8,668 nt of DNA from Nanosynbacter sp. GTDB taxonomy: Bacteria > Patescibacteriota > Saccharimonadia > Saccharimonadales > Saccharimonadaceae. The notes under the pieces are model-generated. The model saw only the letters and a list, made by a program, of their open reading frames with translations, ran no database searches and had not been told where the DNA came from. Below, piece after piece: positions 1-7,081 of this stretch. The DNA is taken from contig JARKOR010000116.1 in assembly GCA_029975625.1 (NCBI GenBank), positions 1 through 8,668 of the forward strand, in the 5' to 3' direction. How positions within the stretch are numbered: the stretch's first letter is position 1; each line of letters starts with the position of its first letter. Position numbers and translations under genes: made by a program.

Positions 1-363
1 CAGAATTTCGCCAAGCGCGTCGCGATTCGTTTGCATGAGCTGCTCGTTTTTCGCGATTTGCGCCACCAAATCATCGTGCTTTTGTTGGCTCTCGGCAATT
101 TGCGCTTGAATTGCGCTCACCTGAGCATTAATCTCGTCAAGTGCGCCCTGAAGGGTCGTCGCAACCTGTCCTAATCGATCCGCCTCGCTGCTATACTGCT
201 GAACCTCGTTTTCTTTGGCCTTAATTTCCGCGTCGTAATCACGCGCGAATACCAACGAACCAAGGTGAAAAACACCAGTACCTGCCATCAAAACCGCCAT
301 AGATACGGCAGTCGCCTGGGCAATAAACGTTTTTGAAACTGTTTGTGTGGTGGACCGTTTCAT
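1..363 (-). CDS. Secreted coiled-coil protein, EnvC/PcsB/CwlO-like N-terminus (partial)
   Basis: This is the first 121 codons of a minus-strand gene whose 3' end lies outside the window. I translated it from the ATG at 363-361. The product opens with a basic N-terminus (MKRSTTQ), then a hydrophobic stretch at about residues 13-39 ending in LVFA before RDYD, which fits a signal peptide cleaved after Ala40. From about residue 43 onward the sequence is heptad-like and rich in Glu, Gln, Ala and Lys (for example EIKAKENEVQQ and ISAIQ-type repeats), a long coiled coil. Secreted coiled-coil proteins of this layout next to ftsEX are typically murein hydrolases or hydrolase activators (EnvC, PcsB, CwlO, RipC) that FtsX binds in the periplasm or wall space. 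The catalytic or LytM domain that would prove this is not in the window, so the family call is inference. Any signal-peptide-bearing coiled-coil protein remains possible. Confidence 0.72.
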   Translation of the reverse strand, partial: MKRSTTQTVSKTFIAQATAVSMAVLMAGTGVFHLGSLVFARDYDAEIKAKENEVQQYSSEADRLGQVATTLQGALDEINAQVSAIQAQIAESQQKHDDLVAQIAKNEQLMQTNRDALGEIL

Positions 364-369
364 ATCTCC

Positions 370-398
370 ATTTTAGCACAAGCGTCTTCCAGTGTCAA
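370..398 (-). promoter_or_regulatory. Consensus promoter of the coiled-coil protein gene
   Basis: On the minus strand a perfect -35 TTGACA (398-393) is followed by a 17-base spacer and a -10 TAAAAT (375-370). TGC directly precedes the -10, making it an extended -10. Only six bases (GGAGAT) separate the -10 from the ATG at 363, so transcription would start at or within a base or two of the A of the start codon. The GGAG in those six bases is unlikely to act as a Shine-Dalgarno, because it would not be transcribed. This is the strongest promoter match in the window. Confidence 0.85.
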
Positions 399-461
399 CC
401 CCGCTGTCCATTTTGTCTAGTAGTTTTTACAACAAAGGAGTGTTTCGTCCTGGGCGCTCTA

Positions 462-2759
462 TTATCTTCGCTTATGTCTAGGCATCCAGCCGCGGCGGCG
501 TTTTTCTTTGTGTGGTGAGTTGCGGCGAGGATCGCCAAGGCGCTGCATGAAATCATCGCCAAGATAGGTTTCAAGATTTGCAAGGGCTAGGAAATGACGC
601 TTTTGGCTGGGCGAAAGCTCGTGAAGCGACACGATACCGTTTGCAGACCGCTTAACCTCCTGCTCAACTTCTCTTAGCGCGACATTTGGCACTTTCCGAT
701 GAAACCGCCTAAGCGTTCGTTGCTGGTGACTCATTTTTTCATATGCCCATTTACTATATTCCCGCACGAATGCTTTTCGATGTTCCGCCGTATGCTCCTC
801 AACCGGTTCTGCCGCGCCCATGAGGACTTTCTTGCCAAACTGTACCCGTTCACGCCACGCCAGACCCCCAAGGCGCGGGTCGTACGTTAATTGCCTGCCG
901 CGCTTGCGATTCGCATTCGACATGAGACCGGTCAGTATGTCGACCGGTACTTCAGTCACGTCTTGCACGAGATGGAGTGTCTCCAAATCTCCGCCACGCA
1001 TCGGCACTTCAAGATCAAACGGCGCTCCCGCAAGAAGCTTACCGCGCATGACAACCGTCGTTTTCGAAAGATTTCGCACATCGCCCGTCTGTATATGCTC
1101 AACCTGCCCTCGTTCATTCACCTGCCAAATTTGATGAAGTTGCCCGGCAATAATCGCCCGAATCAACGCCTGACGCTCCCCGTCGATTACCGATTCCGGC
1201 TCATTTAGTACCAACCCAAGGTCGCGATAAAGCCGCTCGCGTACCTCCGTCGCCTTATCGATCTGTTTCGTGACAATTCCCATTGTTTCTCGGTCCTCGT
1301 CCGATAGTTCCAAAGCAGCCCGGTACACATCGTATTGCGCCAGAAAATCCGACTGTTTTTCCTTTGTAAGAGATCTCCAGGAAATTCCCGAGACACTACT
1401 CCGAACGATACCGCCAACTTCTTGAATCGCAATCATTGTCGCAAGTTTACCCCGCACCGCCTCGTCTTCCCCCTGAACCTCCACCAACATACGTCCGAAA
1501 GATGATTCTACCGGAAAATGTTCCATCGCCTGCCCAATGTGCGTAACTTTGCCATCGTACGTCATTGCCCCGAGCCCCACTAACGTCCGCTTCGCTCGGC
1601 GAATCGCCGCCTTGCTTGGGTCGTGATAAAAATCAAGATCCTCGATATCCATGCCGATATTGGCAAGCCTTAGCGTCAACCGATCGATGTGCTTGCGAAG
1701 AATTTCCGGTGTTGGATAGGCTGGTCGATCTTCAAACGAGGCGCACGGCATGTCGTTTAGCGCGGCTAAGACATATTCGCCAGGCCGCGTTCGCCCCGCT
1801 CTGCCCGCCCGCTGTAAACTGTCAGCCTGAGAAATCTGCGCCATAAACAAACCCTCCACGCCGCTTCGAACCTCGCTCCGCCGCTCAAGACCGCTATCAA
1901 TCACCAGGTCGATATCATCAATCGTCACGCTTGTTTGGGCAATGTTAGTCGAAAGGATAATCTTACCATTCGGATACGAAGCGAAAGCCTTCTGCTGGTC
2001 TTCAACCTCAAGCTGGCTGTGGAGCGGAATCAGTGGCACCCCTGCCTCAAGTGCCTTGTCGCCAAACGCATCCATAATATTCTGGATTTCCGCCTTACCA
2101 GGCAAAAACACCAGCACGTTTCGCCCCGTCCGTTCGTCCAGCTGTATTCGAAGCTCGTTCATGAGGTCCCCGCTCACGCGTTTTGTAACAGGAAAATACC
2201 GCCCAGGGATAGAAATAACCGCCGTCGTGCCATAATATTCGGCCAAACTCTCCGTTTCAATCGTCGCGCTCATCACCAGAACCTTAAACCCAGGATCTTC
2301 CTGGACTCGTTTTTTCGCCCATGCAATGAGGACTTCCATATTTTCATTCCATTCATGCACTTCGTCGAGCACAAGAATCTGCTTTTTTCTCACCCCAATG
2401 CCCGTCAATTCGCGCACCATCTGAAGCCCGTCGGTACAGTAAAGGATTTTCGTCTGGCCGCTGTCGTCGCGCTCATGCGCCGTTCGATAACCAATAATTT
2501 CGCTCGCGTCCTCCGCGTGCCGCTCCGACCATTCCTCCCGTACGCGTTTCATTAAATTTCGTGCGGCCAAAATTCGGGGTTGCGTCACAATAATGCGCTC
2601 GTAGCCGTGTTCCGCCAAGTACTGCGGCACCTGCGTACTCTTCCCCGCGCCTGTTTCGGCCGTAAGTATCACCACCTGATTGCGATCAACGGCGTCCGTT
2701 ATTACATCTTTAAATTCAAGAGTCGGAAGATCGTGAAATGTGTTTGTGTTTTGTGTCAT
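462..2759 (-). CDS. DEAH-family ATP-dependent RNA helicase (HrpA/HrpB-like)
   Basis: A 765-residue superfamily 2 helicase. Visible motifs in order: motif I GAGKST (37-42), Ia TQPRILAA (59-66), Ib TDG (109-111), motif II DEVH (132-135), motif III SAT (164-166), motif V in the STNIAQTSVTID stretch near 270-281 and motif VI QRAGRAGR near 314-321. The C-terminal half has the helical (winged-helix/HA2-type) region expected in DEAH proteins, and the protein ends in a very basic tail (HKEKRRRG...RHKRR) that could bind RNA. These enzymes use ATP to remodel structured RNA or ribonucleoproteins in the cytoplasm. The length is nearer to HrpB (about 800) than to HrpA (about 1300), so I give no symbol. 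Motif II reads DEVH instead of DEAH. The gene has its own promoter and is not coupled to its neighbours: 90 bases separate it from the permease stop and 98 from the next start. It ends in TAA. Confidence 0.93.
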   Translation of the reverse strand: MTQNTNTFHDLPTLEFKDVITDAVDRNQVVILTAETGAGKSTQVPQYLAEHGYERIIVTQPRILAARNLMKRVREEWSERHAEDASEIIGYRTAHERDDSGQTKILYCTDGLQMVRELTGIGVRKKQILVLDEVHEWNENMEVLIAWAKKRVQEDPGFKVLVMSATIETESLAEYYGTTAVISIPGRYFPVTKRVSGDLMNELRIQLDERTGRNVLVFLPGKAEIQNIMDAFGDKALEAGVPLIPLHSQLEVEDQQKAFASYPNGKIILSTNIAQTSVTIDDIDLVIDSGLERRSEVRSGVEGLFMAQISQADSLQRAGRAGRTRPGEYVLAALNDMPCASFEDRPAYPTPEILRKHIDRLTLRLANIGMDIEDLDFYHDPSKAAIRRAKRTLVGLGAMTYDGKVTHIGQAMEHFPVESSFGRMLVEVQGEDEAVRGKLATMIAIQEVGGIVRSSVSGISWRSLTKEKQSDFLAQYDVYRAALELSDEDRETMGIVTKQIDKATEVRERLYRDLGLVLNEPESVIDGERQALIRAIIAGQLHQIWQVNERGQVEHIQTGDVRNLSKTTVVMRGKLLAGAPFDLEVPMRGGDLETLHLVQDVTEVPVDILTGLMSNANRKRGRQLTYDPRLGGLAWRERVQFGKKVLMGAAEPVEEHTAEHRKAFVREYSKWAYEKMSHQQRTLRRFHRKVPNVALREVEQEVKRSANGIVSLHELSPSQKRHFLALANLETYLGDDFMQRLGDPRRNSPHKEKRRRGWMPRHKRR

Positions 2760-2766
2760 TTGTTCC

Positions 2767-2775
2767 AGTATATCA
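2767..2775 (-). promoter_or_regulatory. Extended -10 promoter of the helicase gene
   Basis: The minus strand reads TGaTATACT, an extended -10 with a five-of-six hexamer, seven bases before the ATG at 2759. The expected start of transcription is 2760-2759, giving an essentially leaderless mRNA. No -35 match is seen at the usual distance; that region is occupied by the palindromes at 2784-2835. There is only a weak GGAA before the ATG, inside the part that would not be transcribed. Confidence 0.6.
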
Positions 2776-2783
2776 TTAAATCT

Positions 2784-2835
2784 TTCTAACTACGCTATAT
2801 ATGGTGTATATACGCTATATATAGCGTAGTTAGAA
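2784..2835. repeat. 52-bp near-perfect palindrome with two tandem 18-bp palindromes (candidate operators)
   Basis: Bases 2784-2809 and 2810-2835 are reverse complements at 24 of 26 positions. Inside lie two 18-bp units: 2811-2828 (tacgctatatatagcgta) is a perfect palindrome, and 2791-2808 (tacgctatatatggtgta) is the same site with two transitions. Their centres are 20 bp apart, about two helical turns, which is a usual arrangement for two dimers of a transcription regulator binding the same DNA face. Relative to the predicted helicase start the centres are at about -40 and -60. The element begins 14 bases after the permease stop, so it could also form a stable 3' hairpin on that mRNA. However, no U-run follows it on the minus strand, so it is not a standard intrinsic terminator. 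The two mismatches are G-U wobbles in plus-strand RNA and A-C mismatches in minus-strand RNA. Confidence 0.8.
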
Positions 2836-2849
2836 GCACAGTCCATGCT

Positions 2850-4472
2850 CTAGAAGGAGGTATCTCGCCGCTTAAAGGCAATGACGCCACCCGCGGCGAG
2901 AACAACACCAATCGCACAAAAGACAATTAATGGGCACCAGATCACTGGCTCGACGGGTACGGCCGCGACGTGCGAAAGCAGCGAAAGGTCCGTAATCCAT
3001 TCGTTAAGCCCTAGCATTGGAGCAACCCAAAGCGCAAACGTAACATATCCGAAGTAAATCCAGCCAACCAATCCTGCCGTTCGGGGCATAAGACCAAACA
3101 GCGCTATGTAAAGCCCGACGAACACGAGCACCACTGGCATGTACGAAAGACTAGCCAATACATACTCGCTGACGCTAAGACTCATATCAGAGGCTAGAGA
3201 AACGACAAGCGCCATAACACCACCCGCAAGAGACAACAGGATGATACTACCGCCCAATACAACCAGGCTATGGAGACTCAGCCATTTCAACCGGGAAAAT
3301 CGAGTCGCTAGCAGTTGTTCAACGTGTCCATTTACCTCCTCATTCCGCAGCCTACCTAACGCCTGCAATACATACGCGAGCACCATTAATACCATCATGG
3401 CAAGCATTGCCGCCAAAAAGGATGGAATAATCGCGCCCGTACCGCCCATTGCCTCAATAAGATGACGCATTTGTTCAGACTCCTCATATACACCTCCCAT
3501 CGCCGGCACCAGAGCTCCAATTGTAGCCGCCATGGTCACAATACCCATGCCCCAACCTATCAGAACGTTCTTTTGTAGTTTCCACGTCAAGCCAAATGGT
3601 GTGCGCAGAAAATTCGAAGCTCTAGAGCGGCCTCTTCGCGGAGGAAGAATTCCCGAGCCCACGTCCCGCATGCTCAATAGCCAAAAAGCTAATAGGCTAA
3701 AAAGGATTGATGCAACCATCGTAATAATAAGCGGCGACCAGTCAGGAAACGTCAAAGCTCGCGTTGATTGCAGCCAACCAAACGGACTAAGCAAACTTGG
3801 CCACTCTGCCTGAATAACCCCCTGCTCATCCGCGTGTCCAAGAAAATCACCAACGCCACGAAGTAAAAATGCTAGTCCAATCAAACTGGCCAACACGCCA
3901 TTCGCCGAACGAGCGCTCTGGACAAATTGCGCCACGACAGCCGCGATACACGCCCAAACCATACCAAATGCCCCAAAGGCAGCACCATATAGCCATACGT
4001 CCGCACCGTCTAGTGGAGCCTGCACAACAATTAAGCCAATCGCGATAAGCGCTGCCATGACAGCGTTAACCAAGAAAGCTACGATGAGCGCGCTTGCGAG
4101 CGCCGAACCCCTATGCGCTCGCCCGGAAAGAACAAGCTCTTGGGCGCCCATTTCCTCGTTCTGGCGTGTATGACGGATTATGAACAGCGTGTTCATAAAT
4201 GCTATTGCCAAGCCCAACCACAGCGTCGTTTCAATAGTCATGAACGCGCCAAATGTCGGCGCATCCATTGGACCTGTCAAAAAAATACCCGCCGGATTTG
4301 CACTAAACGTTTGGTACATCACCATGATACTTGCCGCATCACCATATACGTTTTGCAGTAGTGGAACCATCGCAACGAGCGACAGAACAACCGCGAATAA
4401 CCAGATTGGCAGCTTAGCCCTATCGCGACGCAATATTAGCCGAATAAGCGTTCCTGTGCCCGCAAACATCAT
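2850..4472 (-). CDS. ABC-2 exporter permease, twelve-helix (TnrB3-like antibiotic exporter family)
   Basis: A 540-residue membrane protein with about twelve hydrophobic helices in two sets of six: roughly 21-40, 78-99, 126-150, 161-183, 190-208 and 247-267, then 303-323, 351-373, 403-425, 437-460, 466-486 and 511-533. A basic loop ([10 protein letters not shown], about 277-286) joins the halves. Both halves carry a matching cytoplasmic motif with NEE, G, E and R at equal spacing (near 100-121 and 372-397), so the protein is an internal duplication. This layout matches the actinobacterial family annotated as putative exporters of polyketide antibiotics. It would form the pore for the ATPase encoded just upstream, whose stop overlaps this start by ATGA. 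Two ATGs are in tandem (4472 and 4469). GGAG at 4480-4477 lies four bases before the first and seven before the second, so the second may be the true start. The substrate is unknown. The gene ends in TAG. Confidence 0.88.
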   Translation of the reverse strand: MMFAGTGTLIRLILRRDRAKLPIWLFAVVLSLVAMVPLLQNVYGDAASIMVMYQTFSANPAGIFLTGPMDAPTFGAFMTIETTLWLGLAIAFMNTLFIIRHTRQNEEMGAQELVLSGRAHRGSALASALIVAFLVNAVMAALIAIGLIVVQAPLDGADVWLYGAAFGAFGMVWACIAAVVAQFVQSARSANGVLASLIGLAFLLRGVGDFLGHADEQGVIQAEWPSLLSPFGWLQSTRALTFPDWSPLIITMVASILFSLLAFWLLSMRDVGSGILPPRRGRSRASNFLRTPFGLTWKLQKNVLIGWGMGIVTMAATIGALVPAMGGVYEESEQMRHLIEAMGGTGAIIPSFLAAMLAMMVLMVLAYVLQALGRLRNEEVNGHVEQLLATRFSRLKWLSLHSLVVLGGSIILLSLAGGVMALVVSLASDMSLSVSEYVLASLSYMPVVLVFVGLYIALFGLMPRTAGLVGWIYFGYVTFALWVAPMLGLNEWITDLSLLSHVAAVPVEPVIWCPLIVFCAIGVVLAAGGVIAFKRRDTSF

Positions 4473-5182
4473 ACATCTCCATATTTACTAAGGAAAAGTG
4501 ATTCAAGGTTAGCGTGTTCACGTTTCAACTCGGCTAGCGTATAGACCGATACCGCTTTCCCCTCACGAATAATCGTTACTCGATCACAGAGCGCCTCTGC
4601 CTCGCTGAGGATATGACTTGACAATAAAATCGTTTTGCCTCTTGTCTTGAGCGCGCGAATTTCATCTTGAAACACCTGTTCCATCAGAGGGTCGAGCCCG
4701 CTCGTGGGTTCATCGAGGATATACAGGTCGACATCACTCGCCAGTGCCGCTACCAATGCCACTTTTTGACGGTTCCCTTTTGAATAGGTACGGAATTTCT
4801 TCGTTGGATCGAGTTCGAATTTCTGAAGTAACTCCACACGGCGCCCTTCGTCAAGCCCGCCGCGAAGACTTCCCAGAATATCAATAATTTCGCCACCGGT
4901 TAAGTTTGGCCAAAAACTAACATCGCCGGGGACATATGCCAAGCGTTTATGCAGCTGGGCCGCGCTGCGCCATGGATCGCGACCAAACAACGCCGCCTCG
5001 CCGCTCGTTTTGCGAAGAAGGCCAAGCAATATGCGAATTGTCGTTGACTTCCCTGCTCCATTCGGGCCCAGAAAACCATGCACCTCTCCCTCCTGGACGG
5101 TCATATCAAACTCGTTTAGCGCCGTCACCGATCCAAATTTTTTCGTAAGATGTTTTGTTTCAATTATCGGTTTTTTATCCAT
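4469..5182 (-). CDS. ABC exporter ATP-binding protein paired with the ABC-2 permease
   Basis: A 237-residue nucleotide-binding subunit with Walker [10 protein letters not shown] (39-47), a signature region reading YSKGNRQK (133-140), Walker B LYILDE (153-158), D-loop SGLDP (161-165) and switch His190. It powers export by the adjacent permease, presumably as a homodimer on the inner face of the membrane. Two positions depart from the textbook ABC pattern. The stretch where the Q-loop glutamine normally stands reads [10 protein letters not shown] (84-93), without Gln. The LSGGQ signature is SKGN. From memory both are shared by actinobacterial ATPases of this exporter family, so they are probably family traits and not damage. 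The protein ends shortly after the core ([11 protein letters not shown]), without the longer C-terminal extension of drug-resistance ATPases such as DrrA. First gene of a two-gene operon. Ends in TGA. Confidence 0.92.
   Translation of the reverse strand: MDKKPIIETKHLTKKFGSVTALNEFDMTVQEGEVHGFLGPNGAGKSTTIRILLGLLRKTSGEAALFGRDPWRSAAQLHKRLAYVPGDVSFWPNLTGGEIIDILGSLRGGLDEGRRVELLQKFELDPTKKFRTYSKGNRQKVALVAALASDVDLYILDEPTSGLDPLMEQVFQDEIRALKTRGKTILLSSHILSEAEALCDRVTIIREGKAVSVYTLAELKREHANLESLFLSKYGDV
4477..4480 (-). promoter_or_regulatory. Ribosome binding site of the permease gene
   Basis: GGAG on the minus strand, inside the last codons of the ATPase gene. It is four bases before the ATG at 4472 and seven before the ATG at 4469, and the latter is the better spacing. 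With the ATGA overlap this supports translational coupling of permease to ATPase. It contrasts with the first genes of the transcription units here, which have almost no leader. Confidence 0.6.
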
Positions 5183-5188
5183 ATTCCT

Positions 5189-5219
5189 ATTATACCACTA
5201 ATTTGTTAGTGCTTTCCAA
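5189..5219 (-). promoter_or_regulatory. Promoter of the ABC exporter operon
   Basis: A perfect -10 TATAAT (5194-5189) preceded by TGG forms an extended -10. Six bases separate it from the ATG at 5182, so the predicted transcription start is the A of the start codon. A weak -35 TTGGAA lies at 5219-5214 with a long 19-base spacer. All of this sits in the 44-base gap after the ftsX stop, so the exporter can be transcribed separately from ftsEX. No terminator is visible between them, and read-through is possible. Confidence 0.75.
5196..5211. promoter_or_regulatory. Palindromic candidate operator inside the exporter promoter
   Basis: cactaatttgttagtg has perfect 6-bp inverted arms (cactaa / ttagtg) around a 4-base centre. 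It fills the spacer between the -35 and -10 of the exporter operon, where a bound repressor would block RNA polymerase. Exporters of this type are often controlled by TetR- or GntR-type repressors, but no regulator gene is in the window. A hairpin this short and AT-rich with no following T-run is unlikely to terminate ftsX transcription. Confidence 0.5.
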
Positions 5220-5226
5220 GATGCGC

Positions 5227-6213
5227 TCAAATTTTGAGGTATTTTCTTGTTGCGATATATGCCGAAACTACGCCAATGGTCGCACCGACGCCAATCATCG
5301 CGAGAACTACCAGCCATGCGTATGATGTCAAAATTTGCAATGTTCCCTCAATTGGTATCTCGTAGCCCACCAATCCGTCTTTGATTGAAAAGACCAGGAC
5401 ATATCCAATTACCGTTGCTATAATTGCCGCGATCAGTCCATAAATAACCGCCTCAATCAGGAATGGACCCCGAATAAAGCCGCGCTCCGCACCAATCAGT
5501 TTCATCATGTGGATTTCATCCTTGCGGTTGAAGATTGCCATGCGAATCGTGTTAAAGACCACGAGCGAAGATATAATAACAAATACTAATGTCGCAATAC
5601 CGCCGCCAATTTCCGCCAAATGCACCCAACTGCCAATTCGTCCAATGGTCTGTTGCTGCTTATCCCCGCGGAACGATGGCTCCTTAGAGGGGTCGTGTAG
5701 CTCCTCGTAGAGCGCATCACTTTCCACGAACTCATTCAGCGAGCTTGTATCGTTAATATCCGTCAGATTGATACGAAGCGTTGCCGGCATCTTGTTCGAG
5801 GCCTCTTTAATTGCCTCAAGCGTATCGGCATCTTGCTTATTTTGCTCCGCTTGCTGCGCCCTGGCTTCATCTGAACTAATGTAGCGAACAGATGCAACGT
5901 TATCGAGTTTCTCTACACGCTGTTTTAATTCCATCACCTGAGCCTCTGGCGCGTCGCTCTTGAGGTACATTGACATATCAACCCGGTTGCTAATGAACGC
6001 TACCGTTTCAACCAGCACATTACGCGCCACCATGGTCGAAAAGATAATCAATAGCGTCACCGCCATAACCGCCGTCGCAGCTACGGTAAGCCAAATATTG
6101 CGGCTGAAGTTGCTAATACCATAATGCACCATCCGCATGAAGGTCAGCGTACGGCGCCGACGCTGCTTTTGTATCTTTGCTGTCGCGGCTTTTTTGCTTG
6201 GTTTCTCACTCAT
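5227..6213 (-). CDS. ftsX: Cell division protein FtsX
   Basis: A 328-residue membrane subunit of the FtsEX complex. It has a strongly basic cytoplasmic N-terminus (KKAATAKIQKQRRRR), then TM1 at about 41-62, a large extracellular domain at about 65-200, TM2 203-226, TM3 251-275 and TM4 299-321. This is the standard four-helix FtsX topology. The cytoplasmic stretch after TM2 (NRKDEIHMMKLIGA, 229-242) is the conserved FtsX region that couples to the ATPase. FtsX does not transport a solute. It passes ATP-driven movement of FtsE through its extracellular domain to a wall-hydrolase partner at the septum, and the coiled-coil protein at 1-363 is a candidate partner. The ATG at 6213 overlaps the ftsE stop by ATGA and has a good SD. 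It ends in TGA. I see no terminator after it. Confidence 0.95.
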   Translation of the reverse strand: MSEKPSKKAATAKIQKQRRRRTLTFMRMVHYGISNFSRNIWLTVAATAVMAVTLLIIFSTMVARNVLVETVAFISNRVDMSMYLKSDAPEAQVMELKQRVEKLDNVASVRYISSDEARAQQAEQNKQDADTLEAIKEASNKMPATLRINLTDINDTSSLNEFVESDALYEELHDPSKEPSFRGDKQQQTIGRIGSWVHLAEIGGGIATLVFVIISSLVVFNTIRMAIFNRKDEIHMMKLIGAERGFIRGPFLIEAVIYGLIAAIIATVIGYVLVFSIKDGLVGYEIPIEGTLQILTSYAWLVVLAMIGVGATIGVVSAYIATRKYLKI

Positions 6214-6893
6214 TGCTTATAGCTCCCCCGCGCTTCATCTGAGGTAATCTTACCATGATCAATCGTAATCACGCGGCGTTTCAATTTATTCACGATATCG
6301 ACATTGTGAGTTGTCAGCAATACGGTCGTGCCGTATTTGTTAATCTTTTCAAGAAGCCGGACAATTTCCCAGCTATGTTTCGGGTCAAGGTTTCCTGTCG
6401 GCTCGTCGGCAATCAGGATTTTCGGTTGGCGCACCACCGCCCTGGCAATCGCCACGCGCTGTCTCTCGCCGCCGGAAAGCTGGTGCGGAAAGCTTTTTTC
6501 CTTGCCCTCAAGCCCCACGAGACTGATAACTTTTGGTACGGTGCTCTTAATCTCACGGCTGGTCATTCCGGCAATTTCTAGCGCGAAGGCCACGTTTTCG
6601 AACACTGTACGGTTTGGAAGCAGCTTAAAATCCTGAAATACCACGCCAATTTTACGCCTGAGAAGTGGAATATGCTTGTCCCTCAACGTGTCATAGTCGA
6701 TACCGCCAACGACAATCTTCCCGCTGGAAGGTTTTTCTTCCCGAGTTAGCAGTTTCAACAGCGTCGATTTTCCCGCGCCGCTCGTCCCCACCAAGATAAC
6801 AAACTCGCCCGCGCTAATATGCACGCTTATACGATTAAGCGCTGGCTTGCTTACCTTTCCATACGTCTTTGTTACCCTATCTAGCAGTATCAT
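6210..6893 (-). CDS. ftsE: Cell division ATP-binding protein FtsE
   Basis: A 227-residue ABC ATPase from the ATG at 6893. Walker A GTSGAGKST (36-44), Q-loop FQD with Gln87, signature LSGGE (139-143), Walker B ILIADE (159-164) followed by PTGNLDP, and switch His196 are all intact. FtsE binds FtsX at the inner membrane face and drives the conformational cycle that licenses septal wall hydrolysis. An in-frame ATG at 6953 would add 20 residues (MFRLANRSRF...), but I prefer 6893. FtsE proteins begin directly with the M-I-x-L-x-x-V-T-K-x-Y motif seen here, the extra residues look like non-coding translation, and an extended -10 lies between the two ATGs. The stop overlaps the ftsX start by ATGA. 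Ends in TGA. Confidence 0.95.
   Translation of the reverse strand: MILLDRVTKTYGKVSKPALNRISVHISAGEFVILVGTSGAGKSTLLKLLTREEKPSSGKIVVGGIDYDTLRDKHIPLLRRKIGVVFQDFKLLPNRTVFENVAFALEIAGMTSREIKSTVPKVISLVGLEGKEKSFPHQLSGGERQRVAIARAVVRQPKILIADEPTGNLDPKHSWEIVRLLEKINKYGTTVLLTTHNVDIVNKLKRRVITIDHGKITSDEARGSYKQ
6223..6229 (-). promoter_or_regulatory. Ribosome binding site of ftsX
   Basis: GGGGGAG on the minus strand, nine bases before the ATG at 6213, lying inside the 3' end of ftsE. It supports the 6213 start and coupled translation of ftsE and ftsX. Confidence 0.75.
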
Positions 6894-6903
6894 CCTAGTA
6901 TGT

Positions 6904-6912
6904 AGTATAGCA
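6904..6912 (-). promoter_or_regulatory. Extended -10 promoter of the ftsEX operon
   Basis: The minus strand reads TGcTATACT, ten bases before the ATG at 6893, giving a predicted leader of about four bases. No -35 match is seen at normal spacing. A second extended -10, TGtTATATT at 7010-7002, could give a longer leader of about 100 bases. A TTGACA at 7073-7068 with a poor GATTAT (7049-7044) is a third, weaker option. Confidence 0.55.
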
Positions 6913-7008
6913 TTATTTAGATAAAAGCGCGAGCGATTTGCCAATCGAAACACGAAAGCTTAGGCGGCAGTGTTCTATAGAGGCGCCGGGCCAGGGATAT
7001 TAATATAA

Positions 7009-7024
7009 CAGACAGTTTTGTCTG
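7009..7024 (-). terminator. Short hairpin after prfB, weak terminator candidate
   Basis: cagacagttttgtctg has 6-bp arms (cagaca / tgtctg) around a 4-base loop. On the minus strand it is followed by TTATATT, a poor U-tract, and it begins about 58 bases after the prfB stop. It is the only hairpin seen in the prfB-ftsE gap (6894-7081), which otherwise holds only the ftsE promoter candidates. It could end the prfB transcript inefficiently. Confidence 0.35.
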
Positions 7025-7081
7025 AGGTAGTACTATTACTGTAATAATCATGTACCCCCGAGGTTGGTGTCAAGAGAAAAA

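Noticed and set aside
333..518. Plus-strand frame of 61 codons across the left intergenic gap
   Set aside because: It runs antisense over the consensus promoter and the ends of both flanking genes, with no ribosome binding site.
2784..2835. Simple intrinsic terminator of the exporter operon
   Set aside because: The stem is strong, but there is no U-run after it on the minus strand (AGATTTAATG follows), and its internal tandem symmetry fits operators better. Not fully excluded.
2853..2860. A perfect Shine-Dalgarno-like AAGGAGGT... stretch on the plus strand
   Set aside because: It is the antisense of the permease C-terminus, and no start codon with an open frame follows at a usable distance.
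6894..6953. Twenty-residue N-terminal extension of FtsE from the ATG at 6953
   Set aside because: FtsE family proteins start at the MILLDRVTKTYG motif, and the extended -10 at 6904-6912 lies inside the proposed extension.
6917..7051. A 44-codon minus-strand reading frame (MIITVIVLPQ...) between prfB and ftsE
   Set aside because: It overlaps the ftsE promoter, has a badly spaced GGGGG before its ATG, and its product shows no convincing domain or codon pattern.
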